Below, one piece after another: positions 55,325 through 64,000 of a stretch of DNA of 64,000 nucleotides. The notes beneath the pieces were generated by a model. That model saw only the letters and a program-made list of their open reading frames with translations. It was not told the origin of the DNA and made no database searches. The stretch lies in NCBI GenBank assembly GCA_963556695.1, contig CAUWAG010000007.1, positions 186,001 to 250,000 on the forward strand, written 5' to 3'. How positions within the stretch are numbered: the first letter of the stretch is position 1; every line of letters starts with the position of its first letter. The position numbers were made by a program, and so were the translations under genes. Source of the stretch: Anthostomella pinea. Taxonomy: Eukaryota > Ascomycota > Sordariomycetes > Xylariales > Xylariaceae.

Positions 55325-56479
55325 CGTCGGCCGGGTGTAAACTACACGGGGACGAAAGCTTCCCGAAGATATATCGCTCCGACTACCCGAGGTTCCAATC
55401 GGAGAGGTGTTCTTGTGAGACACTGTCTACGATGGACAGACGTCAAAAGAAGGTTGAAACAATGACGCTAAGACGACACTACGCGGCAACTGGAGCTTCT
55501 CCTCCACACGGCCAGGGGTCGTGAGCACACCTTGTCTGTAGTCCTTGGTCTAGCACTCCAAGGTTCGAGGTTCGAGGTTTGGGGTTCGAGGCTCACTCGA
55601 CAGACAGACGAAGGGTCACTGCTGCTGCTGCTGCGACTTCGGAGCGAGGCCTGCCTAGGTAAGGTACTCACTAGATAGAGGATAGTCGGTGAAAAGTCGA
55701 CGTCTCAGAAAGAAGGCACCGAAACATGCTGTGCGATGTGACCCTCGCGCGGCAAAGGGAACGGGGCGTGGTCGCCAACCGAGATGTGACCTCAGATCGC
55801 TCTGCGTGTGCCATCATTGGGGATTGCGCAGCGGGTCGATCCTCGTTCAAATCCAATAACCTTGGAACCCAGGCATTCAGGCATTCCGGAAGACACCACG
55901 GCAGTTTGTCCAGTCTGTCCAATTTGTCCAATTCTATCGTGGTCCCCATGTTTGTGGGGGATGGGACAGGGGGGCCTGTCATGGTGCCGCGCACCCCGCA
56001 TTGGCCGGACATTAAGCAACGACTCCCTCCAAGGTACCCAGAGGTTCCTCATGACTCGTGATTCTGTCATGGGAGGACGGGAGGAAGCGAACCACATGAG
56101 TGACAAGTAGTGCAACTTGCTAGGCTTGGTAACATTGTTGTGACGAACGAACAGGCGACCAAGATGTGACTGAGCTGCTTGGATAGTGTGAAGGACCGCC
56201 GGGACGGTATCATGAGTATTTGGTGACGGGAAAGTGCAGGGCGGGCGGGTACTATGCGTGCGCCTCGGTCTCCCGGGTCTGATTACACTTAAAGTATGTC
56301 GACTGCGAAACATTTCACAGTGCAAACGGTGGCTACGCGCAAAACACACCATGGCTTTTGTATGGTTGTAGGACGTTCCCATGGGTCCATAGACCTACTC
56401 CCTTACTATCCATGATACAGCATGTATAACAAGTCCTGTCATCGGCCAGGGGACTGCTGCCATGAAGCTTGGCGGCAGC
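55325..56479. other. Intergenic, 1.15 kb
   Basis: Upstream region of the Fat1-like gene and 3' flank of the thioesterase. A small direct repeat of GGTTCGAG units lies at about 55560-55590. No further gene supported. Confidence 0.45.
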
Positions 56480-57359
56480 TTATTTCTCTTCATCGGCTTC
56501 GACTCCTTTCGGTAGAACGAAAGGGCTCTCCTGGGCCTTCACAGCTTGTGTGACGTATCTTGACGAGTTAGTAGGGTGTCGTACAGGATGTGTTCATGGG
56601 AGGGAAATCATAGTTGGAAGCGAGGGCAGGCTTGGTCGTGACAGTGCCTTACTTGGTATGGCTTCCCCTCGCAGCAAGTTCGCCTTGGCTGTTCTTGAAT
56701 GTGATTGATGTGTATGCCAATGTCTTTCCAACTGGTGCTTGTCAGTACCACATCGTGGATGGCCTCGACAAAACTCACTCTTATCGCATACAGCAGTCGC
56801 TGAGATTTTGTCGCCAACTTTGCCGCCACTGCTCAAGTATGTAACTGTAACTTATCAGCGCCAAACTCCATTGTTCAGAAGAACGTGTCCTCCTCCACCT
56901 AGTGTATGGGCTGGGCCGCTCACCGCTCAGGTCCGTCGAGACTCCTGTCGCATAGAGCCCGGTTGAGGCAACGGCAAGGGAACCACCCAGGTCCACCATG
57001 CTTGCGATTGTTCCCCCGTGTAGGATCTTGAGCCGATTCTGTAAGGAGCCATGAGCATCGACATCTTCTGTGTTCTTCGGAAAAGGCGTCTTACTGTGTG
57101 GTCTTTTGCGATATCCAACTCGAAGTCAACCTTGCCATGTACGGCGTTTGTAATCCGTAACTGGGAAAGGGGTCAACGCTGTGCATTATCAAAGCACCTC
57201 GAAGGCTGAAGGTGAACACACAGAAGGTCCTAGTAATCTACAAAGCCACAGTCAGCTTGAGGTGGTTTTATATGCTTCACCATTCTTGGTGGTGTCCAGC
57301 GTTCAATGGATAGTCACTGACCTAGGCTCCAAGCCAGACTCGGCCATGAATGATTTCAT
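56480..57359 (-). CDS. Hotdog-fold acyl-CoA thioesterase (PaaI/ACOT13-like), seven small exons
   Basis: Model on the minus strand: join of 56480-56558, 56653-56731, 56779-56844, 56924-57038, 57095-57160, 57198-57237 and 57322-57359, 160 aa. Exons of 38-115 nt explain why no long ORF is visible. Phases agree at every junction. The assembled protein has LRITNAVHGKVDFELDI, then ILHGGTIASMVDLGGSLAVA (the HGG catalytic loop and helix of the hotdog fold), GVSTDLSVTYLSSGGKVGD, GKTLAYTSITFKNSQGEL and ARGSHTKYV, the order and length of fungal thioesterase-superfamily proteins that hydrolyse acyl-CoA. The weakest junction is the donor GTGCTT at 57197. The start at 57359 is the first ATG after an in-frame TGA. 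It may serve lipid turnover with the Fat1-like neighbour; inferred. Confidence 0.85.
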
Positions 57360-57801
57360 GACCTGAAGCAGTCATTAGTGGCATTTCAAACGAATAGAGT
57401 GTCGCAGGTAGTCAACGCACCGTTCTCACAAATCGAACTGGCGGTAGTTTGGAAGCCATCTCTAGAGCTGTAAGAAGCAATAGGGACTATCTGCACCACA
57501 GTCTTCGAAGTTCAAGGACCAGCGGATGATGTGATGAAGACCCGTCGTGCGCTGGTGATTGCCGACGGGATGAGCTACTGGAGCCGACGTTGAAGGTCCG
57601 TGCGTCCCGAGAAGCCGCTGCCCCCCTTTTCCGCAGCTTCGAAGAGTAAGTGGGGCAACTGGGGGGAAAAACGGTCGTCTTCAACGTGAAGGAAGTTTGG
57701 TCAGTTTTAGCCGCCAGCCACCCACGTCTCAACGACTCCAACCTGCCCTCCAGCCCTCTCATCCTGCGCACCTGCACGCCATGCCATTCTGCTAGAATAC
57801 C
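57360..57801. other. Divergent promoter region
   Basis: 442 bp between divergent thioesterase and RRM-like genes. No motif singled out. Confidence 0.5.
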
Positions 57802-59544
57802 ATGGCTGCAGCTCTGGCACCGGCCGATCCATCTTCATCGTCCTCGATTGCTGATCCCGCCGTCGCCTACACGAGGCTGCACATCACGCCTCTCGACCAA
57901 TCCCTATTGAGCGTCGTCGTCCCCGCTTCTGTCCTACCCCGAGCGCGTAACATATCCTACCACACCCTCGAAACCTTCCCCGAGAAGCGCTACGGCTTCG
58001 TCGATCTGCCCACCATGGATGCCGACAAGATCAAGAAGAAGCTGAGCGGGGCTGTACTGAGGGGCTCCAAGGTGCGCATCGAGAAAGCGAGGCCTGAGTC
58101 CATACCAGATCCGACAGGGGAAGTCGACGAGGAAGTCGAGCCGAAGAAGGACAAGAAGAAGGACAAGAAGAAGGACAAGACCAAGAAGAGGAAGCGCGAA
58201 GCCGACGTCATCGAGGGAGTCGCGCTGGAAGACCGGAAAATCAAGCGCGGGTGGACAACCACTGAGCAGGAGATGATTGAGGAGAAGCGCAAGAAGTCCA
58301 AGAAGGAGAAGAAGGCCAAGGAAGAGACGAGGGAGAAGAGAGAAGATCAGAAGGACAGGAAAGCCAAGAAGGACAAGAAGAAGGACGAGAAGAGGAAGAT
58401 CAAGTCCAAGTATACCGATGGCGCCGAATGTCTGTTCAAGACTAAGCTCCCGGATGCTGGTCCACCTCAAGACGATGCGGAGGATGCTGTTGACCAGAAA
58501 AAGAAGAAGAGGAAGCAGCAGAGGGACCGCGAAGTGGTGGTACACGAGTTTGAAAAGACCGTGAAGCATCCGTCATTCTTGAAGGCTACCACCGACAAGT
58601 TCAATGCGGAAGCCGTCACCTTTGAGGATGGCAACGGCTGGGTTGACAGCAAAGGGACCGTGGTCGAACCTGTAAAGACAACAAAACGACCTAGCCGTGC
58701 TGTGAAGCCAGACACTGCCAAGCCAAAAGTGCCCGAAGCCAAGCCCGCAGAAGCTGATGATAGCGACGCAACGAGCAGTAGTGGCTCTTCTTCGTCTGAT
58801 GAAGATGACGCTCCGGGTTCTGATCAAGAGGCTGACGATTCGGAGGAGGAAGTTGAGACAGAGATTCCTGTCAAGAGGCTCAAGGTCGAAACGCAAGCCT
58901 TGAGCAGCCCTGCTTCGGCCCCTGCTTCAGCACTCAGACTTGAATCGGCCAGGCCAAAGTCGTCAAGCTCGATGACCAGTCTGACCATCAAGATACCACC
59001 CACTACACCAGCGGCAGCCAAGGTACATCCTCTTGAAGCCCTGTACAAGCGCCCGAAGGGGAATGGAGATGCTCCTAAAGACGATGCTCCTGATGCCGAG
59101 CCTTTCAGCTTTTTCGGTAATGCAGACGACATCGAGGAGGATGAGGCGATGGCGCCCACCAGTCAGGCTCCCATGACGCCTTACTCAAAGCAGGACTTCG
59201 AATTTAGGAATGTTCGAAGTGCCGCCCCAACGCCGGATACCGCTCACCCAACAAGCCGCAGCTTCAACCTCTGGTCCAGGCAAGATACTGTTGATGATGT
59301 ACCCGAGGAGGATGAGGAGGACGCAGAAGAGGAGCATGAGGCTAATGAGGATGTTACCATGGCCGATGCGAAGCCCCAGGAGGTCACCGCCGGGGACAAC
59401 GGGCAAGCTGCGGCTAGTGATTTTCAGAAGCAGTTCTGGGAGAACCGAGGAGACCTCAACCGCAAGTGGAGGAAACGGAGGAAGACAGCATCGAAGGAGA
59501 AGCGGTATAGAGAGAATCGTGCAAGGGCAGAGCGTGCCATCTAG
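57802..59544 (+). CDS. Nucleolar RRM-like protein (Nop8-like), lysine/acidic-rich
   Basis: Single exon, 580 aa, ATG 57802 (MAAALAPADP). The N-terminal 85 residues form an RRM-like fold (TRLHITPLDQSLLSVVVP, ARNISYHTLETFPEKRYGFV, IKKKLSGAVLRGSKVRIEKA). Then a long KKDKKKDKKK-type region, several acidic/serine blocks (SSGSSSSDEDDAPGSDQE), and a conserved C-terminal end, FQKQFWENRGDLNRKWRKRR. This build resembles fungal nucleolar ribosome-biogenesis proteins of the Nop8/SRP40-like type. Acts in the nucleolus if so; the family assignment is by architecture, not catalytic motif. Long antisense ORFs are shadows of its biased codons. Confidence 0.8.
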   Translation: MAAALAPADPSSSSSIADPAVAYTRLHITPLDQSLLSVVVPASVLPRARNISYHTLETFPEKRYGFVDLPTMDADKIKKKLSGAVLRGSKVRIEKARPESIPDPTGEVDEEVEPKKDKKKDKKKDKTKKRKREADVIEGVALEDRKIKRGWTTTEQEMIEEKRKKSKKEKKAKEETREKREDQKDRKAKKDKKKDEKRKIKSKYTDGAECLFKTKLPDAGPPQDDAEDAVDQKKKKRKQQRDREVVVHEFEKTVKHPSFLKATTDKFNAEAVTFEDGNGWVDSKGTVVEPVKTTKRPSRAVKPDTAKPKVPEAKPAEADDSDATSSSGSSSSDEDDAPGSDQEADDSEEEVETEIPVKRLKVETQALSSPASAPASALRLESARPKSSSSMTSLTIKIPPTTPAAAKVHPLEALYKRPKGNGDAPKDDAPDAEPFSFFGNADDIEEDEAMAPTSQAPMTPYSKQDFEFRNVRSAAPTPDTAHPTSRSFNLWSRQDTVDDVPEEDEEDAEEEHEANEDVTMADAKPQEVTAGDNGQAAASDFQKQFWENRGDLNRKWRKRRKTASKEKRYRENRARAERAI

Positions 59545-60326
59545 ACTACGTACCCTAGGTAGCAAGTTTCTCGACATGAGAACCCGCATAGTCAGTTGAG
59601 TTTGGGGATTTTACCAGGGACAATCCGCTACAATAAGCAGCAAACCACTGCTTGTCCCATTGCAAATCGTACCTCCCACATGTCTAGTATCACGATAGGC
59701 AGTCCGAAACATATGATGCAACATGTATTTCACAATGGCCTATTGCAGGGTCCTGTATGTTCGTATTTACACACACAAAAGGGGGAGATCTTTGCCCCAG
59801 CCAGCGCCACCGTGAACCTTCGCCAGATTTACCGCCCATTATCGTAGCCTTGCTCATCTCTGGCAAGGGGAAAAAATAGAAATAAAAGCCCTGTCTACTC
59901 CTTACAAGTCAATGGAATGGTATCATGAACTATTTCCAGCATACCCAACAACACGGCTGGAGCTCAGCCAAGCAACAGCAAGCAAGCATTTTGTGTCCCC
60001 CCTTCCTTTCTTCTTGGTTTTCGAGGTTTTCTTTGTGTTCTTGGTTGAAGCAGCGGCATAACTCCGTGCCATCGTGAATCGTGCCGAAGTGAAAAAGTCG
60101 TATAAGCATTGTCCATGGTGCTCATTCCACCTGTAGAAGTGGTGCCATAAGCATCATCAAGCGTGCTTATACCACAAGTAGAGAAATGGAAGTCGTCCCA
60201 TCATGAAGACTGAAAAGAGGAAAATCGCATAAGCAGTGTGATCCTGCTCATTCCACCCCCAGGAACCCGTTTATGCCAGTGGTAGACTTGTGCTTATTCC
60301 ATTTAGGCACATTCAGATGTCGCTCT
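59545..60326. other. Convergent intergenic region with three hairpin units
   Basis: 60101-60301 holds three imperfect inverted repeats of the form CATAAGCA-N10-TGCTYATTCCAC (60101-60130, 60145-60174, 60228-60256) and a half unit (60291-60301). The rest is 3' flank of both genes. Confidence 0.55.
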
Positions 60327-62783
60327 CTAGGCCGCAGGCGACGAGTTCGGCTCGTTGGTTCGCTCCTTGATGGGCGTCATGTCGCGGAACGTGCGGACGG
60401 GGCCCTTCTGGCGCTTGTGCGACACGAGGCTGCCGGTGCGCTTGACTGAGTCCTTCGGGGAGCTCCAGGAATGGTGTCGGCGGTGCTGGCCAACCGGCTC
60501 GGTCGGCATGGGCACGAAAGACGCGTATCGGTCCGTCTTCTGGCTGTCCGGGGTTCCGGCTTCGGTGGTGATCGCGTGGTGCGAGCGCAGATGGCTGATG
60601 GGCATCTCGTCCTCGCTCGGGGTGGGGGTTGGGTTCGAGCGCAGAGGGTCGGGGTGATCAATAGACGCGAACGACTCGGAGGAGGGCAAGAAGCGGTTCA
60701 TCGAGTCCAACGGGGAGTACATCATGGGCGTCTTCTGCGGCGAGTCCGGGACGGTGCCGACTTCAGAGGTGTAGTCTGAGATCGAGTGCGTGTCAGCGAG
60801 GGGACGGCCGGCAGCGGAGTCAGCGTCGATGCTGGCGACATCGTGGAACTCTTCGCCTTCAGAGTCATCCAGCTCGAGGAAGGAGGAGTTGCCATCGTCG
60901 TCACCTTGCTGAGCATGGGGGACTGGGCTGAACTCTTCGTGGCCGGCAATAGAGACTTCAGAAGCGGACATGATGACAGACGGGTGCTTGTTGAGCTGGT
61001 GCTTTCTGTTGAGCTCCCGGTGGACACGCTCTGCATAGATGGAGTCGCTTCGGGCAACACCAATGGGGGCAGGTTCAGTGATGATGCGTTGGTGCAACTG
61101 CTGCTCCTGGACGATAGGCTCGTTGGCGCCCGCAGCCAGGTTCTTCGACTTGTCCTGGTCAACGTGCTGTTCGAGGTACTCGACATAGCGTCTCATGCGG
61201 TCCTTGTTGGACGCGAATGCGTCCCAGGCCGCGTTCTGGGCCATAGCGTCGGTTCGTCGCAGAACAGAGCGATGGGCCAGTTCGTCTTCGATGGGGGGCA
61301 CATTTCCACCGTTAAAACGGTAGATATTGTTGTTGGTAAGAGGAAGTCGAGCCGGAGCGGGTGCAGCGATGGGTTGCTCGGCCATCTCGACCCATTCCTC
61401 GTCACGAGCTGCGCGGTCAGGGGTGGCCTGGCGAAACTTCATGAGGTGCTCGCGTCGGCAGATCAGCTGGCTGAGAATGACCATGAAGAAGAAGGTACCT
61501 CCAACACTGATGGCCACCCAAATGTAGTCGCCAGTGTAGACATCATCATTGCCATTGCGTTTGACCGAGATGGAGGTGATCGAGCCAACTAAGCTGATGA
61601 AGACGAAGACGCCAGTGGCTCCGACAAGCAACCATATTGTTTTCTCCTTGTAGACAAACCACTTCTTGAGTCCAAGGTTGGCCAAGGTAGAAGCCGTGAC
61701 GCGAGAAGAGCTACGTTCACGAGAGGCGTTCTGGACCGCATGAACAGTGATGAGACCAGGAGTAGAAGGAGACTGGAAGCGGTTGTGGCTGTTAGGGGTC
61801 AATGCAGCATCTGCGCCTCCACAGCCAGCGTCGAACTCGTGCTGGTCGAGAGGGGAGACGCCACTGGGCAAGCTGACCATCAGGCTGGTTCGGTTCTCAG
61901 CATGGCTTGGACCACGAGCATCCGTGAGGACATCTTGGGTTCGAGAGCGAGCAGAACCGAAGTTGGCAGCTGTATCAATTCTCTGGACAGAGCGGACAGA
62001 GCCTTGAGTTACGACACCGCGAGACTGGTGTCCGTTCTGACCCTTGTAGGCATTGACCATACTCTCGCCGCGGCGGGGACTAAGAGTCTTGCCTAGCTTC
62101 GCAAACAGGGACTTGCTGTTGGAACGCTGAATGTGTCCATGAGCGAAGGGGTTGTTGGGGCTCGTAAGTCTACCAGGGGACTCAGTCTTCTTGGGACTGG
62201 CACGGAGAGCTTTATGGGCAAGCTCATGGAGTCGGGCTCGACGTCGGTCGCTCTGGGCCTTCTTCTCAGCCATCTTTCGGCTGTGCTTGTGGGGGCCTTC
62301 GGTGTATGAGAACTCGGAACGAAGCTCAGCCGACTTGGCACCGTCACCTGAGAAGGGCCAGTTCTGGTTTGCCTCATTGTGACCAAGGGATCGAGTCGGG
62401 GTTGGGGAGTCAGGGCGCGGAAAAGTAGGCCAGATGGTGTCGGGAGTATTGAGGGGAGGATAGTCGACGTTGCCACTGATGCCTTCGGCACCATTGTTGC
62501 TGGTAGCAGTTCCTGTAAGCGTGGCTCCATCGTAGTTGCTCGTAGATGAGTGTCCGGCTCCCTGGTTCGAAGAATGTCCATCACCAGAGGCGACATCACC
62601 AACACCAGTCGTGGGGACGTAGTGCGGAACCTCCGAGGCAGAAGCCAAGTTCTCAGCGCTGGCACTCATCTCGGAGGCAGCACGCTTGCGAGATACAGAG
62701 CGTACAGTTCTCAAGGGGGCAACAGCAGGCCAGACAGCGAGTTCGCGTGAGGACGTGCGGGCGCTGCCCTCGGAGTACTCCAT
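60327..62783 (-). CDS. Large serine-rich protein with two transmembrane helices, unknown function
   Basis: Single exon, 818 aa from ATG 62783 (MEYSEGSARTSSREL). The N-terminal 380 residues are Ser/Gly/Asn-rich and disordered with basic patches (KAQSDRRRARLHELAHKALR). Two membrane helices follow at about residues 390-470: TIWLLVGATGVFVFISLVGS and IWVAISVGGTFFFMVILSQL. A cytoplasmic-type helical part follows (AQNAAWDAFASNKDRMRRYV, EYLEQHVDQDK), then a long Ser/Asp/Pro tail ending KERTNEPNSSPAA. Architecture suggests a fungal-specific integral membrane protein with many potential phosphosites; I recognise no named family. An alternative start six codons upstream would need TTG, so ATG is preferred. 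Confidence 0.78.
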   Translation of the reverse strand: MEYSEGSARTSSRELAVWPAVAPLRTVRSVSRKRAASEMSASAENLASASEVPHYVPTTGVGDVASGDGHSSNQGAGHSSTSNYDGATLTGTATSNNGAEGISGNVDYPPLNTPDTIWPTFPRPDSPTPTRSLGHNEANQNWPFSGDGAKSAELRSEFSYTEGPHKHSRKMAEKKAQSDRRRARLHELAHKALRASPKKTESPGRLTSPNNPFAHGHIQRSNSKSLFAKLGKTLSPRRGESMVNAYKGQNGHQSRGVVTQGSVRSVQRIDTAANFGSARSRTQDVLTDARGPSHAENRTSLMVSLPSGVSPLDQHEFDAGCGGADAALTPNSHNRFQSPSTPGLITVHAVQNASRERSSSRVTASTLANLGLKKWFVYKEKTIWLLVGATGVFVFISLVGSITSISVKRNGNDDVYTGDYIWVAISVGGTFFFMVILSQLICRREHLMKFRQATPDRAARDEEWVEMAEQPIAAPAPARLPLTNNNIYRFNGGNVPPIEDELAHRSVLRRTDAMAQNAAWDAFASNKDRMRRYVEYLEQHVDQDKSKNLAAGANEPIVQEQQLHQRIITEPAPIGVARSDSIYAERVHRELNRKHQLNKHPSVIMSASEVSIAGHEEFSPVPHAQQGDDDGNSSFLELDDSEGEEFHDVASIDADSAAGRPLADTHSISDYTSEVGTVPDSPQKTPMMYSPLDSMNRFLPSSESFASIDHPDPLRSNPTPTPSEDEMPISHLRSHHAITTEAGTPDSQKTDRYASFVPMPTEPVGQHRRHHSWSSPKDSVKRTGSLVSHKRQKGPVRTFRDMTPIKERTNEPNSSPAA

Positions 62784-64000
62784 CTTTTTGCAGGATGACA
62801 AGAAAGTGCAAACAATGAATTGAAGTGACCGGGTGTAGGAGCGGGGTGCTTGGACGCTGCTGCGTGGTCGAAATGGTAGATGGGATAAAAAAGTTCGAGG
62901 TGAAAGATGGGATGATGTGTGCTGGAGTGGATGTGCTCTGTGTTATGCGAGTACGTATCGCAAAATCTGCAGATCGGTTAGTCTCAACACCATCGTGAAA
63001 GTCAGTGTGGGATGGAAATACCTTCAGATCCACGGTTCTGATTGAAGCCGGGTGAGAACCCAAGGTGAAAGCTGGCTGCGCTTGGGCGGTGCAGGGATGC
63101 GAGTCACCAGGCACTTCCTATTTGTGAAACTGTCAGTAGGTTGCATTGCGATCGCGAGGATCGGACATATACCTTGATCAGGTCGCGATGCAGATGCAGT
63201 CAATTCTGTACGTGCGAGAACCGGGATCTGGAGAACGAGTGTCAGTGTGGTTGTAAAGGGGAGAGCGCGTGCAGATGATGGGCAGAGTTGGTTGAGGAAA
63301 GCGAGGCAGATTGGGAGAAGTTGGAGTAGTGCAGAAATGCGAGAAAGTACCTTAGGTACATAAGGCACAAAGGTGAACTGCACGCGTCCAAAAACGCGCT
63401 TTGGGGGTTCAGGTCAGGTAATTGTGGAAGTTGGGAGAAAAGAGGGTGCAGGTTGAGGTCAAGCTGGAGATGGATTGGAGGTGGAGAGAGGAGTGTACCG
63501 CGACGATGAAAACAAATGTGAGGAGACTTACCTCGAGAGCAGGGCAAGATCAATCGGCGCAGTTCACGGAGATGGACCTCGAGAGTGATGCTGTCGATGG
63601 AGAAGTCAGAAAGATGCGAAGGTTGGGCGGGAAGAAGGTTGTGGTGGATGTGCAGGGGCCCAAGGAGGGGAGTTGAGGCGGAAGACCAACGCGTTTGTGG
63701 CAGCCTGATGAATTGGTGACGAGTTTTGCCTGGTGCAGTGCAGATGATTGTCAATCCAAGAAGTGCACCTTGGATGTTGTGGGATGGGCGTGCACGTCAA
63801 GAGTAGTGATGAATGTGCAGGTGACCAAGGCAGGGCGGTTGAAGATGGAAGACAGAGTTCCTGGCAAGCTGAGGAATCGGTAAAGAAACGTCTGATGCAG
63901 TGCAGATGTTTTCTCAATTCAACATGTGCACCCGGTATGTTGTTGGATGGGTGTGCAAGTCAGAAGACACGTTTTGGGGGTTCGTCAAGGCAATTGGGGG
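62784..64000. other. Upstream region with imperfect tandem repeats
   Basis: Long leader/promoter region of the minus-strand membrane-protein gene. Two related segments at about 63735-63802 and 63893-63962 share GCAGTGCAGATG, GTGCACC, TGTTG and GGATGGGYGTGCA in order. Related GTTTTTGGGG / CGCTTTGGGGGTTC bits occur near 63385-63412 and 63975. No gene recognised. Confidence 0.4.

Noticed and set aside
55792..56382. Minus-strand ORF of 196 codons
   Set aside because: Low-complexity, arginine/proline/histidine-rich translation without a motif; likely chance.
57934..58569. Hydrophobic minus-strand ORF of 211 codons
   Set aside because: It is the mirror of lysine-rich codons (AAG gives CTT, leucine) in the RRM-like gene, not a membrane protein.

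Overview
This is nuclear DNA of a filamentous ascomycete, most likely a sordariomycete. Genes carry short introns of about 40-70 nt with GTRNGY donors and CTRAY branch points. The proteins fit: an ascomycete laccase with a C-terminal DSGL plug site, an ENA-type P-ATPase, a Mup1-like permease, a Fat1-like acyl-CoA synthetase and a tandem chromodomain protein. Repeats show CpA-to-TpA decay typical of repeat-induced point mutation (RIP). No bacterial operon, rRNA, tRNA, CRISPR array or telomere repeat was seen.

Layout. 0-20 kb is gene-sparse and full of damaged genes: a cluster of broken coiled-coil reading frames (1.7-3.6 kb), an ENA-type ATPase that has lost its phosphorylation site, a frameshifted YtcJ-type amidohydrolase and a decayed SRPK-like kinase. 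Intact genes here are the chromodomain protein and the laccase. 19.5-41 kb is a transposon nest. A Ty1/copia element on the minus strand (20.6-31.9 kb) is split by a younger Ty3/gypsy chromovirus (24.6-30.5 kb) with a 5-bp target duplication. The copia element abuts a pogo/Fot1 relic. Beyond lies an AT-rich, RIP-degraded block (32.6-41 kb) holding four solo LTRs with target duplications and a nearly intact 1.86-kb Fot1-like element. 41-64 kb is ordinary gene space: a frameshifted VOC protein, a methionine-permease-like transporter, two related coiled-coil genes, an uncharacterised 569-aa protein, a Fat1-like enzyme, a seven-exon hotdog thioesterase, a nucleolar RRM-like protein and a two-TM membrane protein.

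Most notable observations: (1) the gypsy element carries a 15-nt perfect complement between the probable 5' end of its RNA and its primer-binding site, the hallmark of Tf1/sushi-type self-priming; (2) two copies of one RIP-degraded repeat act as empty and filled sites for each other, with a solo LTR and a Fot1 element inserted within about ten bases of the same position; (3) the ENA-type ATPase is missing its whole DKTGT region; (4) tandem, uncharacterised coiled-coil paralogues lie at 46-49.5 kb; (5) a short-exon thioesterase gene that simple ORF calling would miss lies upstream of the acyl-CoA synthetase gene. Several genes differ from a full frame by one base, so real decay and assembly indels must be told apart with reads. 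Nothing here amounts to a clearly new molecular system; the transposon nest and the coiled-coil families are the most unusual content.
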